NCBI GenBank assembly: GCA_025992705.1
Contig: DAJPGJ010000001.1
Coordinates: 1,612,001-1,676,000 of the forward strand
DNA from: Coriobacteriaceae bacterium
GTDB lineage: Bacteria; Actinomycetota; Coriobacteriia; Coriobacteriales; QAMH01
Direction of reading: 5' to 3'
DNA: 64,000 bases
In this document: piece after piece, positions 17,084 through 28,700 of the stretch
How the letters are laid out: every line of letters starts with the position of its first letter
How positions within the stretch are numbered: position 1 is the first letter of the stretch
Notes under the pieces: model-generated
Database searches by the model: none
What the model was told of the DNA's origin: nothing
Seen by the model: the letters and a program-made list of their open reading frames with translations, nothing else
Program-made: the position numbers and the translations under genes

Positions 17084-19726
17084 TTATTCTTCCGTGGAAT
17101 CCTCGTCGTCATCCTCGGAGTCTTCTTTGCCAAAACCAAAGAATCGCGCAATCCTCTTGCGAAGACGGAAGAAGAAACCGCCTGCTCCTGCACCGGCACC
17201 TGCAGCACCTGCTCCAGCTGCGCCCGCAGCTCCAGCAGCACTGGCGGCACCTGCAGCGCTTGCTGCCCCAGCGGCACCCGCAGCGGCAGCGCCTGCAGCT
17301 CCCGCCGCAGCAGCACCCGCACTGGCACCGGCAATGGACAGGCCAACGCCAACAACGCCGGCGACTGCCGCGACACCTACGCCAACAGCGGCGACGGTGC
17401 CCACGACCCTACCGGTATCGGTGGACAGGAAGTCCGCAATGCCACCGAAAACGCCCTTGTCCTCGGCGCCAATGGTCTGGATTTCCTCGACCTCGGGCAC
17501 TTCGAACATGCCCTCAGCCGCCTCGGCAATCTCGGCTGCCTCGGCAGTCGGAATGCCACCGTTACCGCTGTAGCCGCTATTGCCACCACGGCCGCCGTAG
17601 GGCGTGTATCCATTGGCGCTGCCGTTAAGGCTCGGATCAGCCGGCGGCGTGGGCCTAAGCGGATCCGTGACAGGCACGTTCGGCGTGCTCGGATCATTTG
17701 GATGCTCATTGGGGTCAGCAGCAGTGTCAAGAGTCCACATGGCATAGAGCGTGGAGGAGGCACCGTTCTTGTCAGCCAGGATACCGGCCTTGATAAGAGC
17801 GGCAAGCGTCTCGTCAGTGCCCAGCGCGATACCCGTGCCATCGGCTCTGGTGTTCCAGCCCGCAAAGAGGTAATGATCGCGCTTGAGGGCGGCTGCCTTG
17901 GTCAGGATGTCCTTGCAACCGTAGGAAACGGTCATCGGAGCAGCCTCGCCCCAGCCGCCGTTTGCGTCGTAATTGATCGTATAAGTATTAGTGGCGAAAA
18001 TCGCTGTCAGAGTGATGTTGTGGAAGAGCGAGTAACCGGTCTTCTCGTCCGTGTACTTCGAGAGGCCCATAACGACCTCAGACGTCAGCTTGTCACGGTC
18101 GCGAATGGCGTCGGGCATGTCACCCAAGGTGCCGCTCGCCTTCCAGGTCACGAAGTGGTAGCCCTCGTTGGGATAGGCGGTGACGCCGGCAAGGGTCTTG
18201 TCGGAGCTGCCCTTGATGAGGCCATCGCCCGCGCTTACGGTCTGCGTCACCGTGGAGGTCTTATCACTGCTTCCGGACTGCACCTTGCCACCGTTCTCGA
18301 CGGTGTAGATGATGTCCACGAAGATCTGCTTCCACTGCGCGTAAAGCTTCATGACATAGTTACTAGCGAGGACGCCAAGACCGGAGATATGCTCGCCAGC
18401 CCTATAAGCCGTGCCGCTACCATCGGGCTTGGTGTTCCAGCCATCGAAGCTATAGCCAAAACGCGTGAAGCCCGAATCGGCTATCGTGGCGCCGTGCGCA
18501 ATCGTGACTTGGGTAGCGTCGGTGCTTCCATCTTCGGTGCCATTACCAAAGTAATTGATAGTCCAGTCGCGCTCGACCGCCGCATCGATGATCCAGCGCC
18601 ACTCGATTCCGGGATACTCGCCATCTCCATACGGCATGCCGTGAGACGAGTTGCACACGACCGAAGTCGGCATGCCCTTGTCGTCCACGAGAATCGAGAG
18701 AGCGTCAATCTTGTAGAGATCGAAGACATAGTAATAAGTGTGATCCACGCCATCAATCGTTTCCACGTACGGGACGATGTTCCAATAGGCATCATCTACC
18801 GGGGAAAGGACAAGGCGCAGCTCGGAAGTGTTGGTACGCGCGAGATAATATTGACCAATCTGCAAAAGATAAAATCCCGCATACGAACCATCGGAAATGG
18901 ACGTGAGTTGCCAAAGGATGGCCTCTTCCATTTCCGGATTGTAAAAACTGGTTATTTGATTTTCATTTTCGCCCAACCAGAAGTTGTCGTTTTTGTCCCA
19001 CCGGATGAAGTACTGTCCGCTCTCCAGTGGGCGCGACACATCGTATAGCGTGCCGGGGGGTGCATTGCTATCTTGAGACGAAAGGGTGATAGCAGTGTTT
19101 GCAAAGTCGCTGCTAGATTCGTATATTTCACCCTCCTCGCCATTGTTGTCGGGAGTCACCGGAGTGGTAGCATCGCTCTCGTTTTGGACGGGAGCGGGCA
19201 CCTCGTTCTTGTTCGAATCCTCGTTTTTGGAGTCGCCATTTTGCTCGCGACCGTCCTCGTCGAGGCTCGTGTTCTCATCATTTTCTACAGGGTTCTCGTC
19301 AGTCGTGTCGGTCGCGTCCGCCTCGGCGGAATCGCCCTTCTCGGCATCCTCGGAAACCTCGTCCGTGTCGAGGGCTTCGTCGCCATTCTCGGCGGCTTCA
19401 GCGTCCTCGTTCGTTTTCACGTCCGTTGAAACGTTCTCTTCGTCCTGCTCAAGGCCCTCGGAATCGTCTCCTACGGCACTCTCGAGAGCCTTTTCGTCTG
19501 TGAGCGCCGTATCCGCCTTCTCAGGGCTTGCGGCATTCAGACCCTCATCCGAACCCATCTGGGTGTCGTTCAGGGCCTCAGACGCCAAAATATCGCCTTG
19601 CTTCTGCGCATCCAGATCGGATGCGGACGCGAGCGCCGGAGCGCCCAGGGCGAGCACGCCCAGACACAGCACCAGGGCCGCAGCGAGCAGCCCCAGTTTG
19701 CGCTGTATGTTCTGAGCACGCGTCAT
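17084..19726 (-). CDS. Secreted InlB B-repeat surface protein with Ala/Gly-rich hydrophobic tail
   Basis: The 880-residue protein has a signal peptide (LGLLAAALVLCLGVLALG then PALASA). An acidic low-complexity region rich in Asp, Glu and Ala covers about 30-200. A beta-rich domain with YFIRWDKNDNFWLG and YYLARTN motifs follows at about 225-375, perhaps a lectin-like trefoil. Then come three InlB B-type (Listeria-Bacteroides) repeats with FDGWNTKPDGSG and FAGWNTRADGTG. The C-terminus has hydrophobic VVGTVAAVGVGVAAVAGVVG, a long GAAGAA/GAGAG tract, a basic aromatic FFFRLRKRIARFFGF and an acidic end. There is no LPXTG; the tail may itself anchor it. Its ATG overlaps the TAA of the upstream giant gene (TAATG), so it is translationally coupled to it. 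Confidence 0.85.
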   Translation of the reverse strand: MTRAQNIQRKLGLLAAALVLCLGVLALGAPALASASDLDAQKQGDILASEALNDTQMGSDEGLNAASPEKADTALTDEKALESAVGDDSEGLEQDEENVSTDVKTNEDAEAAENGDEALDTDEVSEDAEKGDSAEADATDTTDENPVENDENTSLDEDGREQNGDSKNEDSNKNEVPAPVQNESDATTPVTPDNNGEEGEIYESSSDFANTAITLSSQDSNAPPGTLYDVSRPLESGQYFIRWDKNDNFWLGENENQITSFYNPEMEEAILWQLTSISDGSYAGFYLLQIGQYYLARTNTSELRLVLSPVDDAYWNIVPYVETIDGVDHTYYYVFDLYKIDALSILVDDKGMPTSVVCNSSHGMPYGDGEYPGIEWRWIIDAAVERDWTINYFGNGTEDGSTDATQVTIAHGATIADSGFTRFGYSFDGWNTKPDGSGTAYRAGEHISGLGVLASNYVMKLYAQWKQIFVDIIYTVENGGKVQSGSSDKTSTVTQTVSAGDGLIKGSSDKTLAGVTAYPNEGYHFVTWKASGTLGDMPDAIRDRDKLTSEVVMGLSKYTDEKTGYSLFHNITLTAIFATNTYTINYDANGGWGEAAPMTVSYGCKDILTKAAALKRDHYLFAGWNTRADGTGIALGTDETLAALIKAGILADKNGASSTLYAMWTLDTAADPNEHPNDPSTPNVPVTDPLRPTPPADPSLNGSANGYTPYGGRGGNSGYSGNGGIPTAEAAEIAEAAEGMFEVPEVEEIQTIGAEDKGVFGGIADFLSTDTGRVVGTVAAVGVGVAAVAGVVGVGLSIAGASAGAAAAGAAGAAAAGAAGAASAAGAASAAGAAGAAGAGAAGAGAGAGGFFFRLRKRIARFFGFGKEDSEDDDEDSTEE

Positions 19727-22700
19727 TACTTCTCATCCTCTTCCTCGCGGCGCCTGCGCGCGATCACGAGCAGGAGCATCATGAGGGCCGCGATGCCGCA
19801 GACTGCCTCGAGCGTCAGCATCGTGAGCTCGTCACCGGTGCGCGGCGGACCATCGACCACGTAGCTGCCCTCGAAGACCGGCCTGATCTCGAGCTGGCCA
19901 AGTACCGTGAGCTCGCTCAGGTCATTGACGAAGCCCGTGGTGACCTCACCCGTGTCGGCGTTGGTCATCGTGTACTCCCAGCCGGAGAAGCTGTGGCCCC
20001 AGTCAGCCCAGGGGTTCAGGCCATCGATGAAGGACTGCGGGATCTTCTCGCCCCAGACCACATCGGTGCCGCTGACGTTGACCGAGCCGCCATCCTTGGG
20101 AGGCAGGACGTTGACGCCGTAGGAGTTGATGCCCCACTCGGCGTAGAGCTTCATGCCCTCCTCGGGCATTACCAGACCGCTCTGGCCGAGCTCGTAGTGC
20201 GTGCCCGTACCATCGGCCTTGGTGTTCCAGCCCTTGAGCGTGTGGTGGTTCATGCCGAAGTTGCTGCCACCGTCCAGGGCGAAGCTCAGGCCGTGGGCAG
20301 TCGAGAACGGATCGATGGAACCGTAGCCACCGTTGGCGTCGTAGATGACACTCGCGTCAGCGTTTCGCTCGAAGCGGGCCATGTAGGTCGCGGCGTAGAG
20401 GCGGCCGTCGTTGGCGTGCTTGTCGATGGACAGCTCGCTCTTGTCATCGCGCAGCATCTTGAGGACGTTGGCGTAGGTGTTGTTGGCCATCGCCATCATC
20501 TGCGCCTGCATCTCGGGCGTCACGAGGACCCACTCGACGAAGTGGTAGCCAGGCTTGGCGGTAGCCACGGAGTGCAGCTGCGTGCCAGCCGAGGAACCCT
20601 CGCCCACGGGCTGCAGCGTGACGGCGCTCACCTTGTCGACGAAGCGGTCGATGCTGCCATGCTCCTCGTTGGAGACGGTGTAGGTGATCTCGATCTCGAG
20701 TTCCTTCCACTGAGCATAGAGCGTGATGGTCTTCTGCTCGTGCTTCGGGTCGAGGTAGTCGGAGATCTGCTTGTAGGTCATGGTGTTGTCAATCTGCAGG
20801 CCCGTGCCGTCGGCCTTGGTGTTCCAGCCGGCAAACTCGTAGCCATTGGGAGCAGCGTCGAGCTCGTCGTCGTTGCTCTTGTCGAAGCCGCCCTCGGTCC
20901 AGCCGACGCCGTGCATGTTGAGGTTCTCGACGTCGATCGGAGTGCGGTTGTCGGGCACCACGGTCAGAACGTTGCCGTTCTTCTCGGGGTCGTTGTTCAG
21001 GTCGTAGATGACCTCGAAGTCGTTGGCGAGCACCCACTGGGCGTAGAGCGTGAGGCCCTGCTCCAGCACGGTCATGTCGTCGATGCCCTCGCCAAAGATC
21101 CACGCGGCGATCTGAGCGTAGGTGGCGTCAGCGTCGAAGCTGTGGCCGGAGCCGTCAGCCTTGGTGTTCCAGCGGGCCGGCTTGTCCAGCAGCCTGTAGC
21201 CAACGCGGGTCGGCTCGGCCGTGGCCTTGGCATCCGGCTGCTCGTTCCAGGTCAGGCCCGTGATGATCTGGGCCAGCGTGCCCTCCTCACCATAATTGGT
21301 GGCGAGGTTGAGCTTGAAGTCGCTGATGGCCTGGTACACGACCTTGAGGATGTTGCCCTCGGCCTTGGCGATGAGGCTCGGCATGGTGCCCGGGATGGTG
21401 TAGCCCATCGGGCGGTGCGCCTTGACGATGGCCTCGCTCACGGTGTAGCGGGCACCCTCGTAGACGACCTGGTCGGCCTCGGAGAAGTGAACGGTGTCGG
21501 GCAGCTTGTTCTCGACGCCGCCGTCGTTGGTGTAGAACTCGATGGTGACGGGAGCCCACTTGACCCACACGGCGTAGAGCACGATGGCGTTGGCCGAGGA
21601 GGCATCGTCACGGTCGCTGATGCCCAGGAGGGCGGCCAGCGTCTTGAGGTCGACGGTCGCGCCCGGAGCGTACTTGGTGGGCGTGGCGCCGCCGGCGGGA
21701 CGGACCTCCCAGCCCATCCACTTGTAACCCGGCTTGTTGTACTTGGCGAGCGTCGCGGGATCGTCCAGCGGCACGTTGCTCGTCCAGCCGAAGTTGTTCT
21801 TCTTCGTGATCTCGACGTAGCTAGCGTCGGCGCCATTGGTGTCGTCGCCCCAGATCACGGTGTAGTTGCGGGCCTTGAGCTTGGCGTACAGCGTGATGCT
21901 CATGATGGAGTCGCGCTCGACGCCATGGATGCCCTTGACGATGTTGCCATAGGTCATGGCAGCGGTGATGTCATGGAGGTTGCCGGCCGCGTCCTTGTAC
22001 TGCCAGCCGTAGCCCTCGAGCTCGTAACCGGTGATGCCGGCAGGCGAGCCTTCCATGGCCAGGTCGTTGGTGTACCAGTACACGCCGTCGCGCTTGCCGA
22101 CGCCGGTCTGCTTGCCGTCAACCTCGACGACGTAGTTGACCACGTAGCCGGTCTTGGGCGCGTAGTAGATCTTGAGGACAACGGGCTCGCCGTCAGCGCC
22201 AAGACCAGCGGTGCTGTACACGCCAAACGGATCGCACAGGCCGGCAACGTAGGCCCAGCCCGGGCAGCTCGGCATCGGCAGCGTGCCAGGCAGGCTGCTG
22301 GTCTGGGTGCCGGCACCCGTGATGGTGAGGGTCGAGGCACCCGGCTTGATGGTGACGGTGCTGCCCTCGATGGTCGTGTACTTGTTGTTCCAACCCGTGG
22401 GGATGGTCTCGGTGGTCACGACAAGCTTGCCGTTCTCGTCGTAGATGAGCTTGTAGACGAGGATGGAGAATTCCATGTTCTTGGCCCAGTTCGCGGTGAC
22501 CTTGACGGGCGCGAAGGGCATGGTGAAGTGTGCACCGTCGGCACCCAGGGTGGCGGTCTTCTCGCTGCCGTCGGTCGGGTCGTTCCAGGTGACGGTCCAG
22601 CCAGACAGGCTCATGCCCGCGAGCGTGGCGCCCGGAACGTTGACGGTGACGGTGCCGAAGGCCTGCGAGGGGCCGGCGTTGCCAGTCCAGGTACCGGTGG

Positions 22701-25700
22701 CGGAGCCGTTGGTGCCCAGATCGTAGGTGATGTCGTACGGGATGCGGTCGTAGTAGACGATCAGCTCGGTGGTGCCGTTGGCCTTGACGAAGGCGCGCAG
22801 CAACTCACCGGTGATGCCGGTGACGAACTTGTAGCCAAAGTAACGGCCGCTCGTGGTGTCGAGCAGGTGCGAGGCAGCCGGGTTGCTCGAATCCATGACG
22901 TCAGCCGTACCCTCGGACTCGATATCCGAGAACTTGATGGAGTCGAGTTTGCTGTAACCCTTGCCGTCGATGTTCTGGCCCATGTAAGTAATGGTGTACT
23001 CGGTGGCGGCGGGAGCGAACTTCGCATAGAAGGTCACGGGCGCCCAGCCGGCATCGGGACGATGCGGCTTGAGGGTGGAGGAGATGACGCTGGTGCCCTG
23101 CGTGATGTTGCTGACCCAGTCGCGGACCTCGTCGACGCCCAGCGGGATGGTGCAGTCGGCGTCGAGGTACCAACCCACGAACTTGTAACCCGGCTTGGCC
23201 GTGGCAACGGTGCCCGGGGCAACGGTCATGGACGCGTTGTTGATGGGATCGACGAAGTTGGAGAGCGTGCCACGCACGTAGGTGGAGCCATCCGGATTGG
23301 CGATGGCGTAGTTGATCTTGAGGCCATCGAAGCTCCAGACGGGCACGAAGATGACGCCATGGGCCGGCATCTTGAAGGTACCGGTGTAGGCGGTCGCGGA
23401 AAGCTCACCGGCGCTGATGACGCCGTCGTTGTTGGTGTCGGTCCAGATCTTCCAACCCTCGAGCGAGTAGTTGGGAAGCGTGATGTCGGCGCTCGTGAGC
23501 AGCGTCACGGTCTGGTCGGTGCGCGGCTTGGGCATCACGATGTAGTTACCGGTGGTGCCGGCAGCGGTGCCCGTGGGCGTCCAGGTGCCGGTGCCCTCGA
23601 GGCTGTCGATGGAGAAGATCAGGTCCTGCTCCATGGCCTCCCAGATGGCGATGAACTCGACGTTGCTGCGAACCTCGAAGTCCATGGTGCCGGCGGTGCC
23701 GAGACCAGTGGTGTCGTAACCGGCGCCACTCGGGGCAATCCAGTAGTACTTAGTGCCGTTGATGTTCCAGGTCCAGCCCACGAAACGGTAGCCGGCAGCC
23801 GCGGGAGCGTCCTGCGTGCGGTCGTTGCCGCCGATCATGAGCGGGAAGGTGTTGACGTTGGGGTTACCGGACACCTCGTCATCGACCACGATGGTGCTCG
23901 TGAAGCCGGCGCCACCATGGTTGTTGGGGCCGCTGCCGGGACCATAGCTCACGAAGAAGGTCTGGGCCCAGATCGCGGTGAAGGTGGTGTCGCAGTTGAT
24001 GATGACGCTGTCGGGGTTCTGCGTCGTGTAGGTCACGCCGTCAGCGCCCACGTAGCTCCAACCCGCGAAGACGAAGTCGTAGTCGGGGGTGACGGTGATG
24101 TTGCTGGAGTTGCCAGTCGAGCTCGCGTCGGTAAGCGTCTTGCCATGGGCGACGGTGAAGGGCATCGTGGCCGGAGCCTTGACGGTGACGGTACCGCCCA
24201 TGCCCGGCGTGGAGTCGGAGCGGAAGGCGACGTTGTGGCCGTTGCGCGACCAGACACCCACGATGGTGACGGGACCATCGGGCATCGTGAAGTTGGCGGC
24301 GTTGGCCAGCGTCATGGTGACCGGCGTGGTGGCGCCCGTCTCGGTGTAGCTCACGGACCAGCTGAAGGTCCAGCCGTCGGTCGCGGGCATGGTGGGCATG
24401 ACGAGCGGCGCGCCGTACTTCTGCTCGGTCGTCGCGGCGGTGATGCCCGTGGTGGGATAGTTCGGGACCGGCAGGGTCTCGGGAGCGTCAGCACCCGGAG
24501 CTGCCGAGGAAACGTTCACGTTGTAGGCGTTGCGCACGTAGTAGAGCTTGAGCTTCTGGCCACCGGTCAGCGGATCGATTGTCTCGATGGAGCCGGTGAC
24601 ACCAGGAGTATAGGTGAAGCCCTTGATGCTCTTCTTCATGGCGTTGGTGACGACGACGGTCGAACCCTCCTCGCCGGAGCCGTTGCCGCGCGGAGCGAGG
24701 GCAAGGTCCTCGGCGTAGGTGCCGTCGAGCTGCTCGAGCCAGTACTCGATGGTGTAGTCGATCTGACCCAGCGGGGTGAAGCGAGCCTCGTAGGTGCCGG
24801 TGGTGAAGATGTCACTGCCGGCAGGCTTGGTGACGGTCAGCGTCGCACCGGAGGTGACGAGCACGCCGTCCTTGTACCAGCCGATGAACTTGTAGCCGGC
24901 GTTGGCGGTAGCCGTCACGGCATGGGGCGTACCGGACACGGCGTTGACCTTCTCGGAAGCCGAGCCGTGATTGGGCACGTTGATGACGTTGTCGGAGCTC
25001 TTGGCCGTACCACCGGTCTGCGTGGTGTAGGTGATGGTGACCTCGTTGGCCTCCCACTTGGCACGCAGCGTGATGCTGGTGACGGTGTCGTTGTTGAGCG
25101 CGATGGCGGAGAACTTGGCGCCGCTGGGCACGTCAATCCAGTTGCCCGAGGCGTTCTTGTACTGCCACACGGGCGGATAGTGGCCATCCCACACGGGGAC
25201 GTCGGCACCCGTCGGCGTCAGGTTGGTGGAGTTCCAGCCAACGTTCTTGTCGGCGGGCTTGACGACGCTGGACGGAGCGGGCGCACCCGTGGAGTCCGTG
25301 CCCAGGTCGTACTTGACGGTGAACTGCTTCTCGACCCAGTAGACCACGAAGGTGACCTTGGCGCCGGAGACGACGTCAGCGGCAATCGAGGTGGTCTTGG
25401 TGTCGGAGCGGCCGGAGCCCGCGGGCCAGTTGACGATCTGGTACACGTAACCCTTGAGCAGATCGTTACGGTTGGTACCGTCAGGACGCTCGAACTCGGC
25501 GATGTAGTCATGCGTGTTGAGGTTGGTGATGTCGGCCATGGTGCCCGGCGTCATGTAACCCGTGACGGAGCCAACCTTGTGGATGCCATTGGGATCAAGG
25601 GTACCAGGCGTGTTGGCCACGAAGTCGACGGTGTTGAACTCGATCTCGAACAGGGCGTTCTTGATGAGGTCGGCCGTCAGGATGAAGGTCGCACCGTCGG

Positions 25701-28700
25701 CAGGCGTCGGCGTGCCGTCAAAGGCGGAGACGTTGAGCTTGCCGCTCGTCTTGAGCCAGGTCTGCTCGGTGCCACCGGCCGGCGTGTACTTCCAGCCATT
25801 GAGGAAGGCGGAGCCGTCGGTGATGATGTAGTCGAAGTAATCGATCTGGTCATTCCAGGTCAGGCCGCTCATCGGCGCGCGCAGGTCAGCGCCCTTGTCG
25901 TCGACGAAGCGGACGGTGAAGCTCTTCTGATCCCAGATGCCGTAGAGGGTGATCTCGGTCTTGGTGTTGTCGGTCGTGCCGAAGAGGCTCTGGTAGAGGG
26001 CCGAGAACACGGTGGAGTTGTTGACGGTCATGCCGGAGGCAGCCGTCGTGGAGCTCCACTTGATGAAGTCGTAACCGGGGACGGTCAGGGTCTCGAAGCC
26101 AGAGGCGAGGAGGTTGGCCTGGGTCCAGGTCACGGTCTTGTCTGCGATGGCGGGGCTGGTGCCCTCGGGGTAACGCGCGTTGTAGTGGATGGTGTAGGAC
26201 TTCTCATCCCACTTGGCGTACAGCGTGAGCTCGAAGGTACCATCGTCCTTGGCGGTGATACCCGCGGCGGCCACGGCTTCGGCGTAGCTCATAGTATTAG
26301 TGAGGGCCTTGGTGAGGCCGGCATCCATGTACCAGCCGGCAAAGTTGTAGCCCTGCTTGGCAACGTTCTTGGCGTCGTTGCTCATGACGTTGTTGATGAC
26401 GGCGGTGTAGGACACCTGCTGGCTCGCGGGCTGCGGCGTACCGCCGTTGACCACGTAGTTGATGGTGTTGCCCGTGCGCTCTTCCCACTTGGCCGTGAAG
26501 GTCATCGGCTTGGTGATGAGCAGGCTGGCAAGAGCGGCGTTGGAGTAGGTCTTGCCGTCGGCGTCGACCCACTGCACGAAGCCGTAGCCGGTGTTTGCCT
26601 TGGTTCCGGGCACGTTGGCAGAGCCGACGGCGGTGTTGTAGGTGACCTTGAGACCGGTCTTGTCGGCAGTGCTGCCATCGGTCCAGGTGCCATGGTCACC
26701 GATCTTGAAGGTGACGTCGTATTTCTCGGCCTCGAACTTGGCATAGTAGGTGGCATTGGCAAACACGCCACCAGTGGCCTGCGGGGTGAGCTTGTTGCTG
26801 GCATCGACCCAACCGGCAGGCACGGGAGTAGTACCGGCAGCATCGGTGAACCAGCCGATGAACTTATGACCGGTACCAGCCGTAGGAGTGGAGCCCGCGG
26901 GCGTGCCGGAGGCCATGCCAAAGTTGGAGCCCTCGTTGTTCTTGGAGAGCGTGCCCATGGAGGCAGAACCCGTGGTCGTGGTGTAGGTAATGGTGACGAG
27001 CTTCTCGCGGAAGACCGGATACAGCGTCACGCCATAGCCGTAATCAACGCCAGCCATGTTGTAGATGCTGCTCTTGGTACCCGCCGTCATGGTGAAGGTC
27101 GAGGTGTAGAGCGTGCTCGTACCACTTACGTAGGTTGCATCGGTGGTCCAGCCGAGCAGCTCGTAGGCGCTCGGATTGGTGGTCATCTTGTAAGTGGCAT
27201 CCTGCGGCAGCGGCACAACCTCGCCCGTCTTGGCAGTCACGTCCGTGGCACCGGTGCCCGTGAGGCCGGAGATATTAGCCACATGGTTATCGAAGTGCAG
27301 CTGCTGGGTGGTCTCGGTGTAGACGGCCTCGAACTCGTAGGTCATGGTCACGGTGGCGGGCATGTTGTCGCCGCCCGTGCGCACGAAGACACCGGAGTTG
27401 TAGTAGCCCTCGACGTAGCCCGTCGTGCCATCGTCGCCCGTAAACTTCCAACCCGTGAACTTATAACCGGGCTTTGCCTTCGGGTTGCCGGCATTGCGGT
27501 CGCCAGCCGGGTCAAGGGCACCGCCATATTCCGGCAGATCCCAGCCACTTTGCAGGCCAACGTAACGCGTGCCAGGCGTGGTCACGACACCGCTCGACAT
27601 GGCGCCATTGACTTCGGTAAAGCCACCAGTGCTCGGTGCCTGGTAGATGATGGTGAGCGTGCGGCCCCAGCGGGCAATCATGACGGCATTGCCGTTGCAG
27701 GTCCATGGCGTCGAAGACGCACCTTCGGTGCCCAGAAGGCCGGCGGTGGAGACGATGCCCATGTTGGTGCCAGTAGACTCGTTGCCAGCTGTCGTGCAGT
27801 TCTCGTAGACCTCCCAGCCAATGAAGTAGTAGCCCGTCTTGGCGGTGGTCGTCGGGACGCCCGACAGACTGTCACCGAAGTCGATGCTCTGGGTCGTCGG
27901 GGTGCCCAGGGTACCGTAGCTGGCGTTGGAGTTCTTGAAGGTGACGTTGAACTTGTTCTTGGACCAGACGCCTTGGATGACGACGGCGTTATTGGGCATG
28001 GTGAAGGAGTTGCCGGAGATGGTGACACCACCGGAGACAACCGTCCAGCCGGTAAAGGTGTAACCGGTCACGGCAGAGGGTGCCGTCAGGTTGACGGTGG
28101 CACCGTACTTGACGCTCTGGGTGGCGGGCGTGTAGACGGCGCCAGCCGGAACGTCACCGGAATAGCTCACCTGCACGTTGTTGACGTTGCGCTTGAAGTA
28201 CAGCTTGATCACGTTGTCACCGGGCGTGCCGCTGATGGTGATCTTCTTGGCGGTGCCGGTCTTGGCATCGTCATAGGTGAAGCCCGTGAAGGACTTGCGC
28301 ACGATGGTGATGGCATTGCCCGCGGTGCCGGCGGTGGTGCCTGCCTCGACGGTCCAGCCAAAGGGTGCAGTGTCATTCGTGGTGGCACGTGCGTCAATGG
28401 TATAGGTGGTGTCGTTCGTCGTGCTCTGGAAGTAGTACTCGACGGTGAAGGCGATGCCCTTGGGTGACACGGTCAGATAGTAGCTGTTATTAGTGTAGAG
28501 ACCGCTCGTCTTGGGAACGGTCAGCACGCCGCCAGCACCCACGTTGGCAGCCGCGACGGCCGTGCCGCTGTAGCTGCCCAGGGTCCACTTGGAGCCGCTG
28601 GCAACGGAATACTCATGATTGCTGTCGATGACGGGACGGATGCCAGCCGAGATGTTCTGGCCGGTCGGCGTCGTTGCACTGGCGCTGGCATAGATGTCGC

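Noticed and set aside
19528..28467. A 2979-codon open frame on the plus strand opposite the giant adhesin, and another of 722 codons at 28615-30783
   Set aside because: Its translation has no recognisable domain and is rich in the residues expected from reading a GC-rich, repetitive, codon-biased gene backwards. The adhesin on the other strand has a signal peptide, clear repeats and a sorting signal.
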